DNA of 64,000 nt from Ascarosepion bandense (GCA_037127315.1 JBBBDQ010001122.1:7933501-7997500), one strand, 5' to 3'; shown: positions 21,859 to 33,050, counted from the stretch's first letter. Notes: generated from the letters alone by a model not told the origin. Translations and numbers: made by a program.

Positions 21859-22508
21859 AAGGAAAATTATGATTTCCTGTCAAAATTTTACTTAGTCATA
21901 CTACAAATGATAGTAACGTCTTCAAACAAAGGTATTGGATAATAAAATAACGATAACACAGAGTGTAATTTTCTTAAAATATCTATAAAAATAATCTCCA
22001 TCGAAGCTACTTTACTGTAATCTTATATTAAGCGGCATATGCACAGACCATAACCAAAATACTGTAGGCTATTTTGTGAGAGATTTTGAAAGAGAAAAAA
22101 AAATTTATTACTGAAAAATCATGGCTCCTGTGTCCATTGTAAACAGAAAAGACCAACTGAGTCATAGCATGGGTGTAAAGGCCAGAAATACGGTAATGCT
22201 ATAGGCTCTCTCCTCCCACACTCTCACTCTTTACTACCCTTCCGTTTGGTAAATGTGAGAGAAAGACTGAGGAGAATAAAAAGATAAAGGGGAAGGAAAA
22301 GCTCAAGTCGAGAGTAAGTGTGTAACGGACGGAAGAACTACGTCACTAACTAAGGAAGGAACAAGCAGAATTATTGTATGATAGATTACAAGAGGCTACT
22401 GACAGAGAAATCTCTAAGCTGACTGCATGTCATTATGAAAGAAAGACAGTCAAAACGATTGAAGATGTCATCAACTGCAGTCAGTTGCGCCTGTAGTTTT
22501 CACGGGGT
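21859..22508. other. Possible body of the Helitron-like element, no coding seen
   Basis: No helicase or replication-initiator motif. A short frame near 22355-22497 (GAACAAGCAGAATTATTG onward) is open for about 47 codons but unrecognised. Confidence 0.4.
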
Positions 22509-22910
22509 GTGAGGCGATACTGCGCAAGTTACATGATCGACTGGGAATTGAAGTTGATGAGACACCATCTCGAGAAAAATGATAAAGAACACACAAAAAT
22601 TCTTTCTGATCAGAGTACAATTAAACAACACTTCTTAGAAAAACATAACCATGTAGGTAATATTAGACAGATTTTAGTCAACAATACAATAATCCTCACT
22701 CATACACACAGTAAAAAGAACCTTCATATATTGGAGGCCACCTACATTAAATCCAAACAATCACACTTAATAAAATCACGTTTAAATCTGGTCATAACAC
22801 ATTTCATTGCATTTAAGTATATGGTTCTGTTATCATTTCGAGCTCTTACGCGGTGTGACGTCATAGAACCGCATTACAAATTTACGAACTGCGTTTGCTA
22901 TTTTTGGTAA
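22509..22910 (+). pseudogene. Unrecognised 133-codon frame, possible retroelement C-terminus
   Basis: A weakly supported frame. Residues near the middle read HFLEKHNHVGN ... KKNLHILEATYIKSKQSHL. This arrangement (H-x-H region, then L-x-ILEA-x-YIK) recalls the C-terminal GIY-YIG-like nuclease tail of Penelope-type retroelements. The resemblance comes from memory of the family pattern only; the GIY and YIG residues are not visible here. It could equally be non-coding. Confidence 0.3.
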
Positions 22911-23112
22911 CTGTCACTGTTGCTGAGCAAAATTTTATGTCAACACAAGACAAAATCGTCGCTGATGGTGGATGTTTTTATTTTAACGTCCTTGTAACCT
23001 CTCTGAAAATGACTCCTGTGAGCCGAAAGGTTAGAACCAACTTAATAAAAAAATATCCAAATGTTGGAGAAATTTTGTCTTTATTTTCACCTGAAATTAA
23101 AGCCAAAATACG
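22895..23112 (+). other. Open frame leading in-frame into the 63-bp array
   Basis: From ATG 22895 about 73 codons of non-repetitive sequence (MLFLVTVTVAEQNF..., then EILSLFSPEIKAKIRCLERL) read without a stop into the first six 63-bp repeats, in the same phase. The frame is lost at an inserted G in repeat 7 (about 23523). No domain is recognised. Either the array grew from this sequence's own 3' part or the phase is coincidence (chance 1 in 3). Confidence 0.35.
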
Positions 23113-25455
23113 ATGTTTAGAACGGCTCATGATTAAACATATTAGACATTCATTGTCTCTTATATTCAACAGGATATGTTTAGAACGGCTCATGATTAAA
23201 CATATTAGACATTCATTGTCTCTTATATTCAACAGGATATGTTTAGAACGGCTCATGATTAAACATATCAGACATTCATTGTCTCTTATATTCAACAGGA
23301 TATGTTTAGAACGGCTCATGATTAAACATATCAGACATTCATTGTCTCTTATATTCAACAGGATATGTTTAGAACGGCTCATGATTAAACATATCAGACA
23401 TTCATTGTCTCTTATATTCAACAGGATATGTTTAGAACGGCTCATGATTAAACATATTAGACATTCATTGTCTCTTATATTCAACAGGATATGTTTAGAA
23501 CGGCTCATGATTAAACATATCAGGACATTCATTATCTCTTATATTCAACAGGATATGTTTAGAACGGCTCATGATTAAACATATCAGACATTCATTGTCT
23601 CTTATATTCAACAGGATATGTTTAGAACGGCTCATGATTAAACATATTAGACATTCATTGTCTCTTATATTCAACAGGATATGTTTAGAACGGCTCATGA
23701 TTAAACATATCAGACATTCATTGTCTCTTATATTCAACAGGATATGTTTAGAACGGCTCATGATTAAACATATCAGACATTCATTGTCTCTTATATTCAA
23801 CAGGATATGTTTAGAACGGCTCATGATTAAACATATCAGACATTCATTGTCTCTTATATTCAACAGGATATGTTTAGAACGGCTCATGATTAAACATATC
23901 AGACATTCATTGTCTCTTATATTCAACAGGATATGTTTAGAACGGCTCATGATTAAACATATTAGACATTCATTGTCTCTTATATTCAACAGGATATGTT
24001 TAGAACGGCTCATGATTAAACATATCAGACATTCATTGTCTCTTATATTCAACAGGATATGTTTAGAACGGCTCATGATTAAACATATCAGACATTCATT
24101 GTCTCTTATATTCACAGGATATGTTTAGAACGGCTCATGATTAAACATATCAGACATTCATTGTCTCTTATATTCAACAGGATATGTTTAGAACGGCTCA
24201 TGATTAAACATATCAGACATTCATTGTCTCTTATATTCAACAGGATATGTTTAGAACGGCTCATGATTAAACATATCAGACATTCATTGTCTCTTATATT
24301 CAACAGGATATGTTTAGAACGGCTCATGATTAAACATATCAGACATTCATTGTCTCTTATATTCAACAGGATATGTTTAGAACGGCTCATGATTAAACAT
24401 ATCAGACATTCATTGTCTCTTATATTCAACAGGATATGTTTAGAACGGCTCATGATTAAACATATTAGACATTCATTGTCTCTTATATTCAACAGGATAT
24501 GTTTAGAACGGCTCATGATTAAACATATCAGACATTCATTGTCTCTTATATTCAACAGGATATGTTTAGAACGGCTCATGATTAAACATATCAGACATTC
24601 ATTGTCTCTTATATTCAACAGGATATGTTTAGAACGGCTCATGATTAAACATATCAGCCATTCATTGTCTCTTATATTCAACAGGATATGTTTAGAACGG
24701 CTCATGATTAAACATATCAGACATTCATTGTCTCTTATATTCAACAGGATATGTTTAGGAACGGCTCATGATTAAACATATCAGACATTCATTGTCTCTT
24801 ATATTCAACAGGATATGTTTAGAACGGCTCATGATTAAACATATCAGACATTCACGTTCCCTATATTCAACAGGATATGTTTAGAACGGCTCATGATTAA
24901 ACATACTTACCGTACATTCATTGTCTCTTATATTCAACAGGATATGTTTAGAACGGCTCATGATTAAACATATTAGACATTCATTGTCTCTTATATTCAA
25001 CAGGATATGTTTAGAACGGCTCATGATTAAACATATCAGACATTCATTGTCTCTTATATTCAACAGGATATGTTTAGAACGGCTCATGATTAAACATATT
25101 AGACATTCATTGTCTCTTATATTCAACAGGATATGTTTAGAACGGCTCATGATTAAACATATCAGACATTCATTGTCTTTATATTCAACAGGATATGTTT
25201 AGAACGGCTCATGATTAAACATATCAGACATTCATTGTCTCTTATATTCAACAGGATATGTTTAGAACGGCTCATGATTAAACATATTAGACATTCATTG
25301 TCTCTTATATTCAACAGGATATGTTTAGAACGGCTCATGATTAAACATATCAGACATTCATTGTCTCTTATATTCAACAGATATGTTTAGAACGGCTCAT
25401 GATTAAACATATCAGACATTCATTGTTCTCTATATTCAACAGGATATGTTTAGAA
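23113..25455 (+). repeat. 63-bp satellite-like array, about 37 copies
   Basis: Monomers start at ATGTTTAGAACGGCTCATG, at 23113, 23176, 23239 and so on; the last, truncated one is at 25446. Homogeneity is very high. Each monomer holds ATATGTTTA and TAAACATAT as arms, extended to 10 bp (GATATGTTTA/TAAACATATC) where the C variant is present, with a 14-nt loop. A T/C variant marks monomers 1, 2, 6, 9, 14, 22, 30, 32 and 35 (T) against the rest (C). Small indels occur in monomers 7, 16, 27-29, 33 and 36. The unit is a multiple of three and open in one frame on each strand. Confidence 0.97.
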
Positions 25456-27060
25456 AATTATTTGCTGCCTCAATTTCCTCCCACTTGCTTCATTTCATTA
25501 AATTTCGCACAGAAGCTTATTTCTTGAAATATTTTTTGTTAAAAATCGGAGTCATTGGAGATTGTAAATCACCTACTTTTTTTTCAAATTTGTACTGTTT
25601 AACTGAAAATCTGCACTGAATTGAAAAATAAACAATTCAATAAAACTATGACATTACTTAATTAGAAAAGCTCTTAATTGTTTTTGTAAATAAGTAATAT
25701 TAAGGACATTATTATCTGAAGAAATAAATTTTTTCTAATGAATAATGAATTTCTACAAGAATTTTTCATTTTTTTTATAATTTAATTATAATAACTTATT
25801 ATAGTTTAAAATCGTGTAAAATTCTGTAATGGGGTATTTATTGGATGTGATATAGTAATTAAGTGGAAACGAAATTTAAGAGTTCAAAATTGCAAAGATT
25901 ATTAAACGTAGTTGCGCTTTCTTATTTTTAAAATAATTTTAAATTTATTTTATTTTTACCTTATTTTCATGTATGGTAGACTGAAATTGCCATTATTAAA
26001 AAACGGTTACGCAATTTAAGAATTTTGTCCTTTCACTTAGATTTATGAAAATTGTCGTTTTTTGGTCATGCGTACAACTTGTCATCGCCTAATCAGTAAA
26101 CAGTCCGTCAAACCTTCGATCAGATGAAAACGACCAATCGTTAATACTTTGTTGTATATGGCTTTTTTATGCTATAAGTAATTTTTTTAAAAATCAGCTT
26201 AATTTAACTTTCAATTTTCTAAATTTACTAAAATAAAATGTCAGAAACCTTTTGAAATATTTCTAAAATCGATAAATTTTTGTTTGTTTACAAATTGCTA
26301 AAAAATTAAGAAAATGGCCGCTTTTAAGAAAATTTAAGAAATCGAAATTAAGTTTGACTTTCCAATCTATATAAATAATTTCTATCTTAAATACACCAGA
26401 AATTTTTACTTAATGGAAATAATAAATTTAATCATTACGTTTTTAATCAAATCTAAAATGAAATCTTGAATAATGTTTTTTCATTTTAAAAATAGGTATC
26501 GAAAATTTATGCCGAAAAATGAAGGTACCTATATAAATCACCAAGAAGAGTAAAAAATTTCGAAAGAAAAAAAAACGATTCGTATAAAAGAAAAGATATG
26601 AAAAGAAAATAATATTTTTGAAGAAAAGGAAAGGAAGAGCAAGAAAGAAAACATGATAAATAGACCCCAGAACTCAAGGGACAGTACAAAAGCTAAAAGT
26701 GGCTTCGTAAGTGGCTTATTTGGGGTTCGGTTTGTTTTTCTTGCTATGATCTTGGAAATTTCCTTTGGCGAGAATCGGAAACCTTTTTTTTCAAAATGAA
26801 AGTGAAAGTGAAACTTGAGACACAAAGTCTTGTCAGAAATAATTCTTGCGCTAATTGGCAGTTATTGAGAGAGGCTTTTGACTCGTTGCTTTTAAAGCGT
26901 GTCTCAAAGAGTCTTTGCATAATGGAGTGGTATTTGTGAATATGTTTGATCAATGTAAGAAAAAGAAAAAAAAAGAAAACCCATTTCCGGCTTTAAAGGT
27001 TGGAGCTAAAGAGGAAGAAGAAAAAAAAAATTAAGTAAAAAGTATTTCAAGGAAGAAAGC
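25456..27060. other. AT-rich stretch without recognised features
   Basis: About 1.6 kb of strongly AT-rich DNA with purine runs at 26560-26680. No repeat family or coding was recognised. Confidence 0.6.
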
Positions 27061-27215
27061 CGTTGATCATCGGATACATTTTTGCTTCCTCGTTTTTAAG
27101 CAAATTAAAAAATAAATGTCTTTTGTTGATAGATTCACACAGAAGTTTCTAGCATACTGTTTTGCCAATATCTTCCATTTGTATAAATTCACAGTACCAT
27201 TATTCAATCATAAAT
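27061..27215 (+). repeat. Diverged direct repeat, copy 1
   Basis: It shares an order of landmarks with 27875-28030: ACATTTTTGCTTCCT, AAATAAATGTCTTTT, TTGATAGATT, AGAAGTTTCTA, ATACTGTTTT, ACCATTATTCA. Confidence 0.75.
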
Positions 27216-27234
27216 GTCATGTCCCTAACCCTCC

Positions 27235-27455
27235 AATAAATCTAAACTAATTTTATAATAATAGTTGTATTATTTTATAATTATATTTTAATAGTTGTAT
27301 TAATATATAATATAATATAATTATATATAATATAATATAATTATAATTATATATAATATAATAATATATTAATAATAATATAATTATAATTATATATAAT
27401 ATAATATAATATAATTATATTTTAATAGTTGTAATTATTTTATAATTAATAGTTG
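27235..27455. repeat. Low-complexity AT tract
   Basis: Interleaved ATAATATAATTATAT words, self-complementary over long stretches. Confidence 0.85.
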
Positions 27456-27469
27456 TATGGAAAGGTGTC

Positions 27470-27642
27470 AGCTTGGCCGATCATGTCTCTTTCGATTAAT
27501 AACTAAGCAGAAAAGTACGTTGCAATTTCGTTATGTGGTAGATTGGTTATCAATCGTTGTACAGGACCAAATTTTTCCTGCAATTTTACCCATAGCAGGG
27601 AGGAGAAAAGATAGATTCATAACTTCCCCAAAATAGTTCACA
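27470..27642 (-). mobile_element. SINE-T diverged fragment
   Basis: Reverse orientation: GATCATGTCTCTTTCGA (tail hairpin, half lost), GGTAGATTGGTTATCAA and TTACCCATAGCAGGGAG are recognisable. No tRNA head. Confidence 0.65.
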
Positions 27643-27874
27643 GCAAAAAAAAAAAAAGAAAAAAAAAGAAAACATTTACACACATCTAACCTGTTGAAGA
27701 GAGTATTTCAATGACGCTTTTTAAGAAAAACAATTAACACAAAAGCACTGAGAGCCTGTTAAGCTAGAATGTTAATATTAAAATGGTAATGATGAGCGAA
27801 ATGCGATATGAATGACAAAAGAGGGCGGTAAGATAAGATAAATAGAACAAGGTATATGGTTGACGCTTTGGAGA

Positions 27875-28030
27875 AGTCGTCAATCATCGCAGACATTTTT
27901 GCTTCCTAGTTTCTAAGCACCTTAAGAAATAAATGTCTTTTCTTGATAGATTTACCTAGAAGTTTCTAATATACTGTTTTCTGAAGATCTTTCATTCATA
28001 TAGATTCATAGCGCCATTATTCAGGGAAGC
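27875..28030 (+). repeat. Diverged direct repeat, copy 2
   Basis: Partner of 27061-27215, about 814 bp away. A SINE-T fragment and the AT tract lie between them. Confidence 0.75.
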
Positions 28031-28763
28031 AACCATGTTACAGTTTTAGGAAAAAATACCTGAGTGGAACTTTCTGCTTAACACTGGAACATGGAGGGAA
28101 TGAGGATGATTTGATTTTGTGCAAGTGGAAACTGATGGAACTAAAGAGCTCACAAATGATTAAGTACTTTTGTTAATACTGCACAAAAACATTTGCTTCA
28201 AATGAATCAATTATTTCATAATAACTTATATTGCGGTTTCATCAATGAAACAATTAAGAAAATTTAGGGTGATTCGGACGAATTCATCTTTGCTTCTTTG
28301 CTTTGGAAAATTTTGCAAAGTAATAATAACAAAAGAACCATTCTATTTTCATTTAGAATTATCCACTTGGCAATAAATACTAAAAATAGTATGAAATACA
28401 TCATTTCTTGGGAAATCCTGGGATTGCCTAATAATAGTCTATATATATATACATATAATTCCAGGTGAAGAGGACTGAACGTTTTTTTTTTTAGTGCTCT
28501 GGCATTTATTTTATTATGAGTATTATAGAGCTTAATATAATTGTATAGTTATGAATTAATTGTACATTGCGACACGGAAATTTCTATGTTTCGAGATAGA
28601 TTCTCATCATCAGGCAATGTTTGATGTTGGTTGTGCAGATCATTTACATTTAAATGACAAAAACCTTTAGTTTGCTGTGTATGTATGTGGGAAGATATAA
28701 AATTTACATGTGTGTTTCTTTTGGCTAATCAGAGTGGAGATTCATTTTGGCCTAATAATTATT

Positions 28764-28766
<3 letters not shown>
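28031..28766. other. Unassigned spacer
   Basis: No gene or repeat family recognised. Confidence 0.5.

Positions 28767-28812
<46 letters not shown>
28767..28812. repeat. (CA)n microsatellite
   Basis: About 22 CA dinucleotides. Confidence 0.97.
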
Positions 28813-28814
<2 letters not shown>

Positions 28815-29044
28815 CTGACCTTTTGAACAATGGCCGAGATGTATACCTTGTTTCCTCTTTAGGATTGGGTTTCTGGTTCCTTCTAAAGGTTTTCGTCCTC
28901 TTTCAATTCAAGTAGCCTATTTCGTTTATGCGGCATTATCGCTTATGTTTTTAGTTTAGCGGTATATTGGTTATTTAATGGCGAATTCTAACTAATTTGT
29001 ATGCAATTTTGTTTTTGAGATACTGACAGTTTTACTGATACAAG

Positions 29045-29202
29045 TTTTATTATTTAACCCATAGCTGAGGGAGAAGATGTGGGTTCTTACTTTTCCCGAG
29101 TGTATTTGCTCGTAAGTAAATATAACTAAGCAATCTGGACTTGGAACTCGGCTCTCCGATTAATAATTCCGAACCTTTATCCATTACACCACTCGCACAC
29201 CC
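29045..29202 (-). mobile_element. SINE-T head and partial body attached to 5S unit
   Basis: On the minus strand, directly after the 5S-like unit: GTGTGCGAGTGGTGTAATGG (A-box region), GAGAGCCGAGTTCCAAGTCC (B-box region), then SINE body to TTAAATAATAAAACTTG. The head is of a different subfamily (GGTGTAATGGATAA) from the common GGTGCAGTGGATATC type and is shared with 46.1 kb. Confidence 0.75.
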
Positions 29203-29204
29203 AA

Positions 29205-29307
29205 GCTTGCAGCACCTGGTATTCCCAGGCGGTCAACAAAGTACTGACCAGACTCAACGTCGGTGATCGTACGGGAACCGGTGTTTCGATGTGAAGTGGC
29301 CGCAAGC
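29205..29307 (-). pseudogene. 5S rRNA-like unit, internally deleted
   Basis: The minus strand reads GCTTGCGGCCACTTCACATC at its start, then GATCACCGACGTTGAGTCTG, GGTCAGTACTTTGTTGACCG and CCTGGGAATACCAGGTGCTG, the order of a eukaryotic 5S rRNA. The AAGTTAAGC part of the internal A box is deleted, giving about 103 instead of about 119 nt. It is followed immediately by the SINE-T head. Confidence 0.85.
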
Positions 29308-29402
29308 CGCTTTGCTTGCAATACATTGATAAAAAAAAGAAAAAACTAGAAGAGGAAAATAGATTAAAAATTCTCAACGTGCAGCAGAACCCAAGAATAA
29401 AT

Positions 29403-30143
29403 CTTCTTCTATGTGCCCTGTCCCTTCAAGACGTAGGCGATCATGGCTCTCCACGTCTCCCTATCCCTTGTGGCTCTTAGTATGTTTGCTCCTGTTACAC
29501 CTCGCAACCCCCATTCCGTCATCCACCTGATCAGGCCCTGCAAATATGTTATCCGCTTCCTTCCTCTGTCTCTCCTTCCCTCTATCTTGCCAGTCAGTAT
29601 CATGTTCTCCAAGCTCTCCTTCCTTATTGCATGTCCCAGGAACTTCAGTTGTCTCTTCCTGAGGTTCCGTATTAATTTCCATTTTGTTACCATTCTTTCC
29701 AACACCTCATCGTTGCTTGCATGCTCAGTCCACGATATTCGCAGCATCCTTCTGTAGAACCACATTTCCGCTGCTTCCAGTTTTGTCCTCATTTTCGATG
29801 ATATTGTCCAGCATTCACTGTCGTATTGAAGAACTGACATCATATAGCAATCCAGTACTCTTTTCTTTGTTTCTAGTGAAATTTTCCTGTGTGTTAGTAC
29901 TTTACTCAGCTTCTGGAACGCGTCCTTTGCCATGCCAATTCGCCTTCGGATCTCTGTGTCGTACTTTCCATCTCCTGTTAGAACACTTCCTAGGAATTTA
30001 AAATTTTGTACTTGTTTGATTCCGGTATCCTCCACCTGTCTTTGGCATTTTGGGTTGCACCTTGTGCTGATGACCATACATTCAGTTTTCTTAAAGTTTA
30101 TAAATGCCCATTTTAAAATGTTACCCCGAGAGTTACCGATCAA
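29403..30143 (-). mobile_element. LINE-B, best-preserved C-terminal frame
   Basis: A 244-codon uninterrupted minus-strand frame (30143 to 29409). The first 15-20 residues may be foreign; family sequence is clear from KTECMVISTRCNPKCQ onward. It then has FKFLGSVLTGDGKYDTEIRR (the post-palm segment of LINE reverse transcriptases), LETKKRVLDCYMMSVLQY, MWFYRRMLRISWTEH, LKFLGHAIRKE, and the C-terminus AYVLKGQGT. It ends in the short (GAA)n tail. The catalytic palm motif lies upstream and is absent, so the copy is 5'-truncated. I would place LINE-B in the RTE/jockey-type endonuclease-RT group without certainty. Confidence 0.85.
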
Positions 30144-30277
30144 ACAAGTGACACCCGGGATACGTGCTATTTTTCATTATGTTTTTTCTGCTCTGCTGCG
30201 ACAGCGAGAATTAAAAACAACCGTCTGGAGAGTCCTCTTGTCCACTGCCGAGCAACTGCCATGCCAAACAGAGATAG

Positions 30278-30700
30278 AATTCTTCTTCTTTTATGTTCCG
30301 CGTTCTTTCAGGACATAAGTGGTCATGGCCCTCCACATTACCCTTATAGCTATAAATATATATTGTGTTGTTATTTCTTTCAAACTTGCCATCCATTTGC
30401 TCAAACTTATCAAGTATGTTACGCACTGCCTTCCCCTGTCCCTCCTTCCCTATATAAGCCCTTTGAGTATCAGATTTTCCAATCCTTTCTTCCTCATTAA
30501 GTGTTTTAGAAACTTCAGCTGATGTTAAATATAAGTTTCCTTTTTTGTTTCTATTCTTTTCAAAATCTCGATGTTGCTCAAATATTCGGTCAGTGATATT
30601 CTCAGCTTCCTTCTGTAGAGCTAATTTTGTGTTGCTCCGGGACTTTCCTTCATCTACTAGGAGATTGTCCAGCATTCTTTTTCATATAGGACACAAATCA
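30278..30700 (-). mobile_element. LINE-B diverged copy
   Basis: The tail is at about 30278-30290 (GAAGAAGAA on minus). Frames are scattered, with a 154-codon minus frame that only partly follows the family. It is the second LINE-B in the same orientation, about 165 bp from the previous one. Confidence 0.7.
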
Positions 30701-30729
30701 CATTATGTTGTAGTGCGTTCTAGTGCAGG

Positions 30730-30954
30730 GATGTGTATTGCGGTCCCACGGATATCGGCTCGGAATGAGAAATCGGAGAGCCGAGTTCCAGTTGAATTCG
30801 TTGCACTGACTTACGGGCAAATAAACTTCCCCCTCCAGTTATTGATTAAATGGTAGGACAGATTGGATTCTACAGCCTTGGTTGGCAACCAATCTACCGC
30901 AGAAAGTAATGGAAAACTACCACGGGAAAATCTGTGTATGATACTTAACTGACT
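30730..30954 (+). mobile_element. SINE-T copy with internal deletions
   Basis: Head GATGTGTATTGCGGTCCCAC, B-box region GAGAGCCGAGTTCCAG (part of the B box lost), body ending CTTAACTGACT. The tail hairpin (CATGTCTC...) is deleted. Confidence 0.8.
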
Positions 30955-31124
30955 CTTGGTAAAAAAAAAAAAACTGTCAATGTGCTACATTAGCTTAGGT
31001 TGTTTTACATTTGTTTTAAAAACACAGCACTCAATACAAATTCTTGGGTTTGATGTGATAAGTACTGATATCAACAGTTAGTTTATATATCTTTTATCAA
31101 TTTCTGAGCATCTTTCTTTCTATA

Positions 31125-31362
31125 TTCTTCCTCTTCAGGACGTAGGCGATCATGGACTTCCACTTGGCTCTGTCTCTTTTTGCTCTCAATATATTTTCTC
31201 TTTGTATATTTTCCAAACCCCGATCTGCCATTCATTTGCTCAGACCTGTCAAGTAGGTCTCTCGCTGCTTTTTCACTGTCTCGCTTTCCTTTCACCCATC
31301 CTGTGAGTATTAAATTTTCCAGGCCCTCCTTCCTCGTTACATGTCCCAGAAGCCTCATCTGT
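31125..31362 (-). mobile_element. LINE-B fragment cut by LINE-A
   Basis: A minus-strand frame MRLLGHVTRKEGLENLILTG runs to 31083. Its upstream side is truncated exactly where LINE-A sequence of opposite orientation begins (about 31363), giving a head-to-head junction. Confidence 0.8.
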
Positions 31363-32358
31363 CACTTTCTGATATGTATACCAACGACACCTCCATTTAC
31401 TCTCGCCTCGATCAAACATCTTTTGAGGCTGACAAAGCGAACCTCGCTGCCGAGCTTGAGAAGAACCTCTAATCCGTGATGGCCTGGAGAAAGAAATGGC
31501 TCGTAAATTTTAATGTTTCCAAAACAAAGCCGCTATCTATTAACCATCATAGACAATCACTCCTACCCCCCATCAGCATGGAACTAACTACCCCCCCTGA
31601 GATTAAAACACTACGCCTCCTTGACCTCACACTTTGCAGCGGACCTCAAGTGGAATGACTATATCGAATCCATTGCTAAATCCGCTGCCAAGAAGGTTGG
31701 TTCACTGTGCAGGGCCAGGAAGTTTTTCCCGTCTGAGTCCATCCTGCACATATATCAATCTACCATCCGCCCGTGTATTGAACACTGCTGCCACATCTAG
31801 TCGGGTGCCGCGGTTATTCACATCGGAGTTCTTGACAATATCCAACGGAGAATCTGCAATGTGATCGATACCGACTTAGCAGATCGGCTGTAGTCGCTCT
31901 CTCACCGGCAGGACGTGGTTTCCCTGTGCCTCTTCTATAAATATTTTCACGGCTTCTACTCCGATGAACTTAGATCACTGGTGCCCCCTAGGTGTGAATT
32001 TACAGGAGCTACTAGATTAGCAACAAGGTCCCACCCATTTATAGCGAAACCGATAAAGTGTAACCGTAATTTCTACTAACTTCTTTTCTCGCACTTCCCG
32101 CCTGTCGAATTCCCTTCCATAGACTTGCTTCCCAGACAGCTACAATCTTCAGGCATTTAAATATAGGGTCAATAGACATCTCCTTTCACACTAACTCGCA
32201 TCTATTCTCACAAGCTCTTTTCCCATCTACTCCACCCACATCTTCGTTATCCTCATCCGTCTATTACCCTCAACCCCTCTTTCTCATCACTTTCCCCTAT
32301 GCAACCCCATGCGCAACAGTGGCAGCAGAATGCCTTGCTTGGGGTGAGATGATTAAAA
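31363..32358 (+). mobile_element. LINE-A, longest copy, includes mutated catalytic motif
   Basis: It begins at the reverse-transcriptase palm: DMYTNDTSIYSRLDQ at 31371, where CR1/jockey enzymes carry F/Y-A-D-D; here the site reads Y-T-N-D, so the first catalytic aspartate is lost. Then KKWLVNFNVSKTKPLSINHH, a frameshift near 31640, NDYIESIAKSAAKKVGSLCR, ILHIYQSTIRPCIEHCC, a stop (TAG, about 31798), SHRQDVVSLCLFYKYFHGF, FFSRTSRL and the tail CCTTGCTTGGGGTGA at 32334. About 330 codons of RT and C-terminus. CR1/jockey-like placement rests on the NxSKTK and IxxYKSxIRPxxEY spacing. Confidence 0.85.
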
Positions 32359-32374
32359 ATAAGTATGAGTTTTC

Positions 32375-33050
32375 TTCTTCATCCTCTCCAAAACCTGATC
32401 GTTGCTCACATCCTCCGTCCATGGTATCCTCAGTATCCTTCTGTAAAACCACATTTCTGCTGTTTCAAGCCTCTTCTTTACCCTTGAAGAGATCATCCAT
32501 CATTTACTTCCATACAGAAGGACAGATATCACATAGCAATCCAGCACTCTTTTCTTTGTTTCTAATGAGATTTTCTTGTCTCTCAGTACTCTGATTAGCT
32601 TGTGAAATGCGTCCTTGGCCATACAAATGCGTCTCTGGATCTCCATATCGCACTTTCCATCCTCTGTGTTGTGGAGTAGTTTTCGCACTGAAGGTTATAA
32701 TTGTGCTATGTCGGTTGCTAATCGACTTAATGTACCCAAAATGTTAGGAACTTGGTAATTTTCCACTGAAAGCTGACTCCTTAGTATTCAGCTAACTGCC
32801 GACTAATATCAGCTGCCTAATAGTTCTACTGAACTCCAATAGAACTCTAAAGAACTCCTATGAATTTCCCAAGAACTTCCTGTTAACTCTTATTAATATA
32901 GGAGGGGGAGTACATTATCTGGGGAATAGGTGTGTTTCCCCATAACACTGTCAGAACACTTCCTAGATATTTAAATTTAAATTTCTTCACTTGTTTTATT
33001 TTAGTTTCTCCGACTTGGCATATTGGGCTCTTCTTTTTGCTGGTAGTGGT
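32375..33050 (-). mobile_element. LINE-B copy split by an insertion
   Basis: Minus-strand LINE-B runs 33050-32948 (VGETKIKQVKKFKFKYLGS) and continues at 32666-32375 (DGKCDMEIQRRICMAKDAFH, LETKKRVLDCYVISVLLYGS). The two halves are contiguous in family order, so the 281-bp segment between them is a later insertion. Confidence 0.8.
32667..32947. mobile_element. 281-bp insertion in LINE-B, solo LTR or MITE
   Basis: It starts TGTTGTGG and ends CCATAACA (one mismatch in an 8-bp inverted terminus), i.e. TG...CA ends. Possible imperfect target copies are CTCTG on the left and CACTG on the right. It contains repeated AGAACTC/AGAACTT words (about 32830-32885) and no coding. Confidence 0.55.

Noticed and set aside
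22978..25377. Series of 70-227-codon frames on both strands through the 63-bp array
   Set aside because: Open because the unit length is a multiple of three; phase is broken by indels every few monomers and both strands are equally open.
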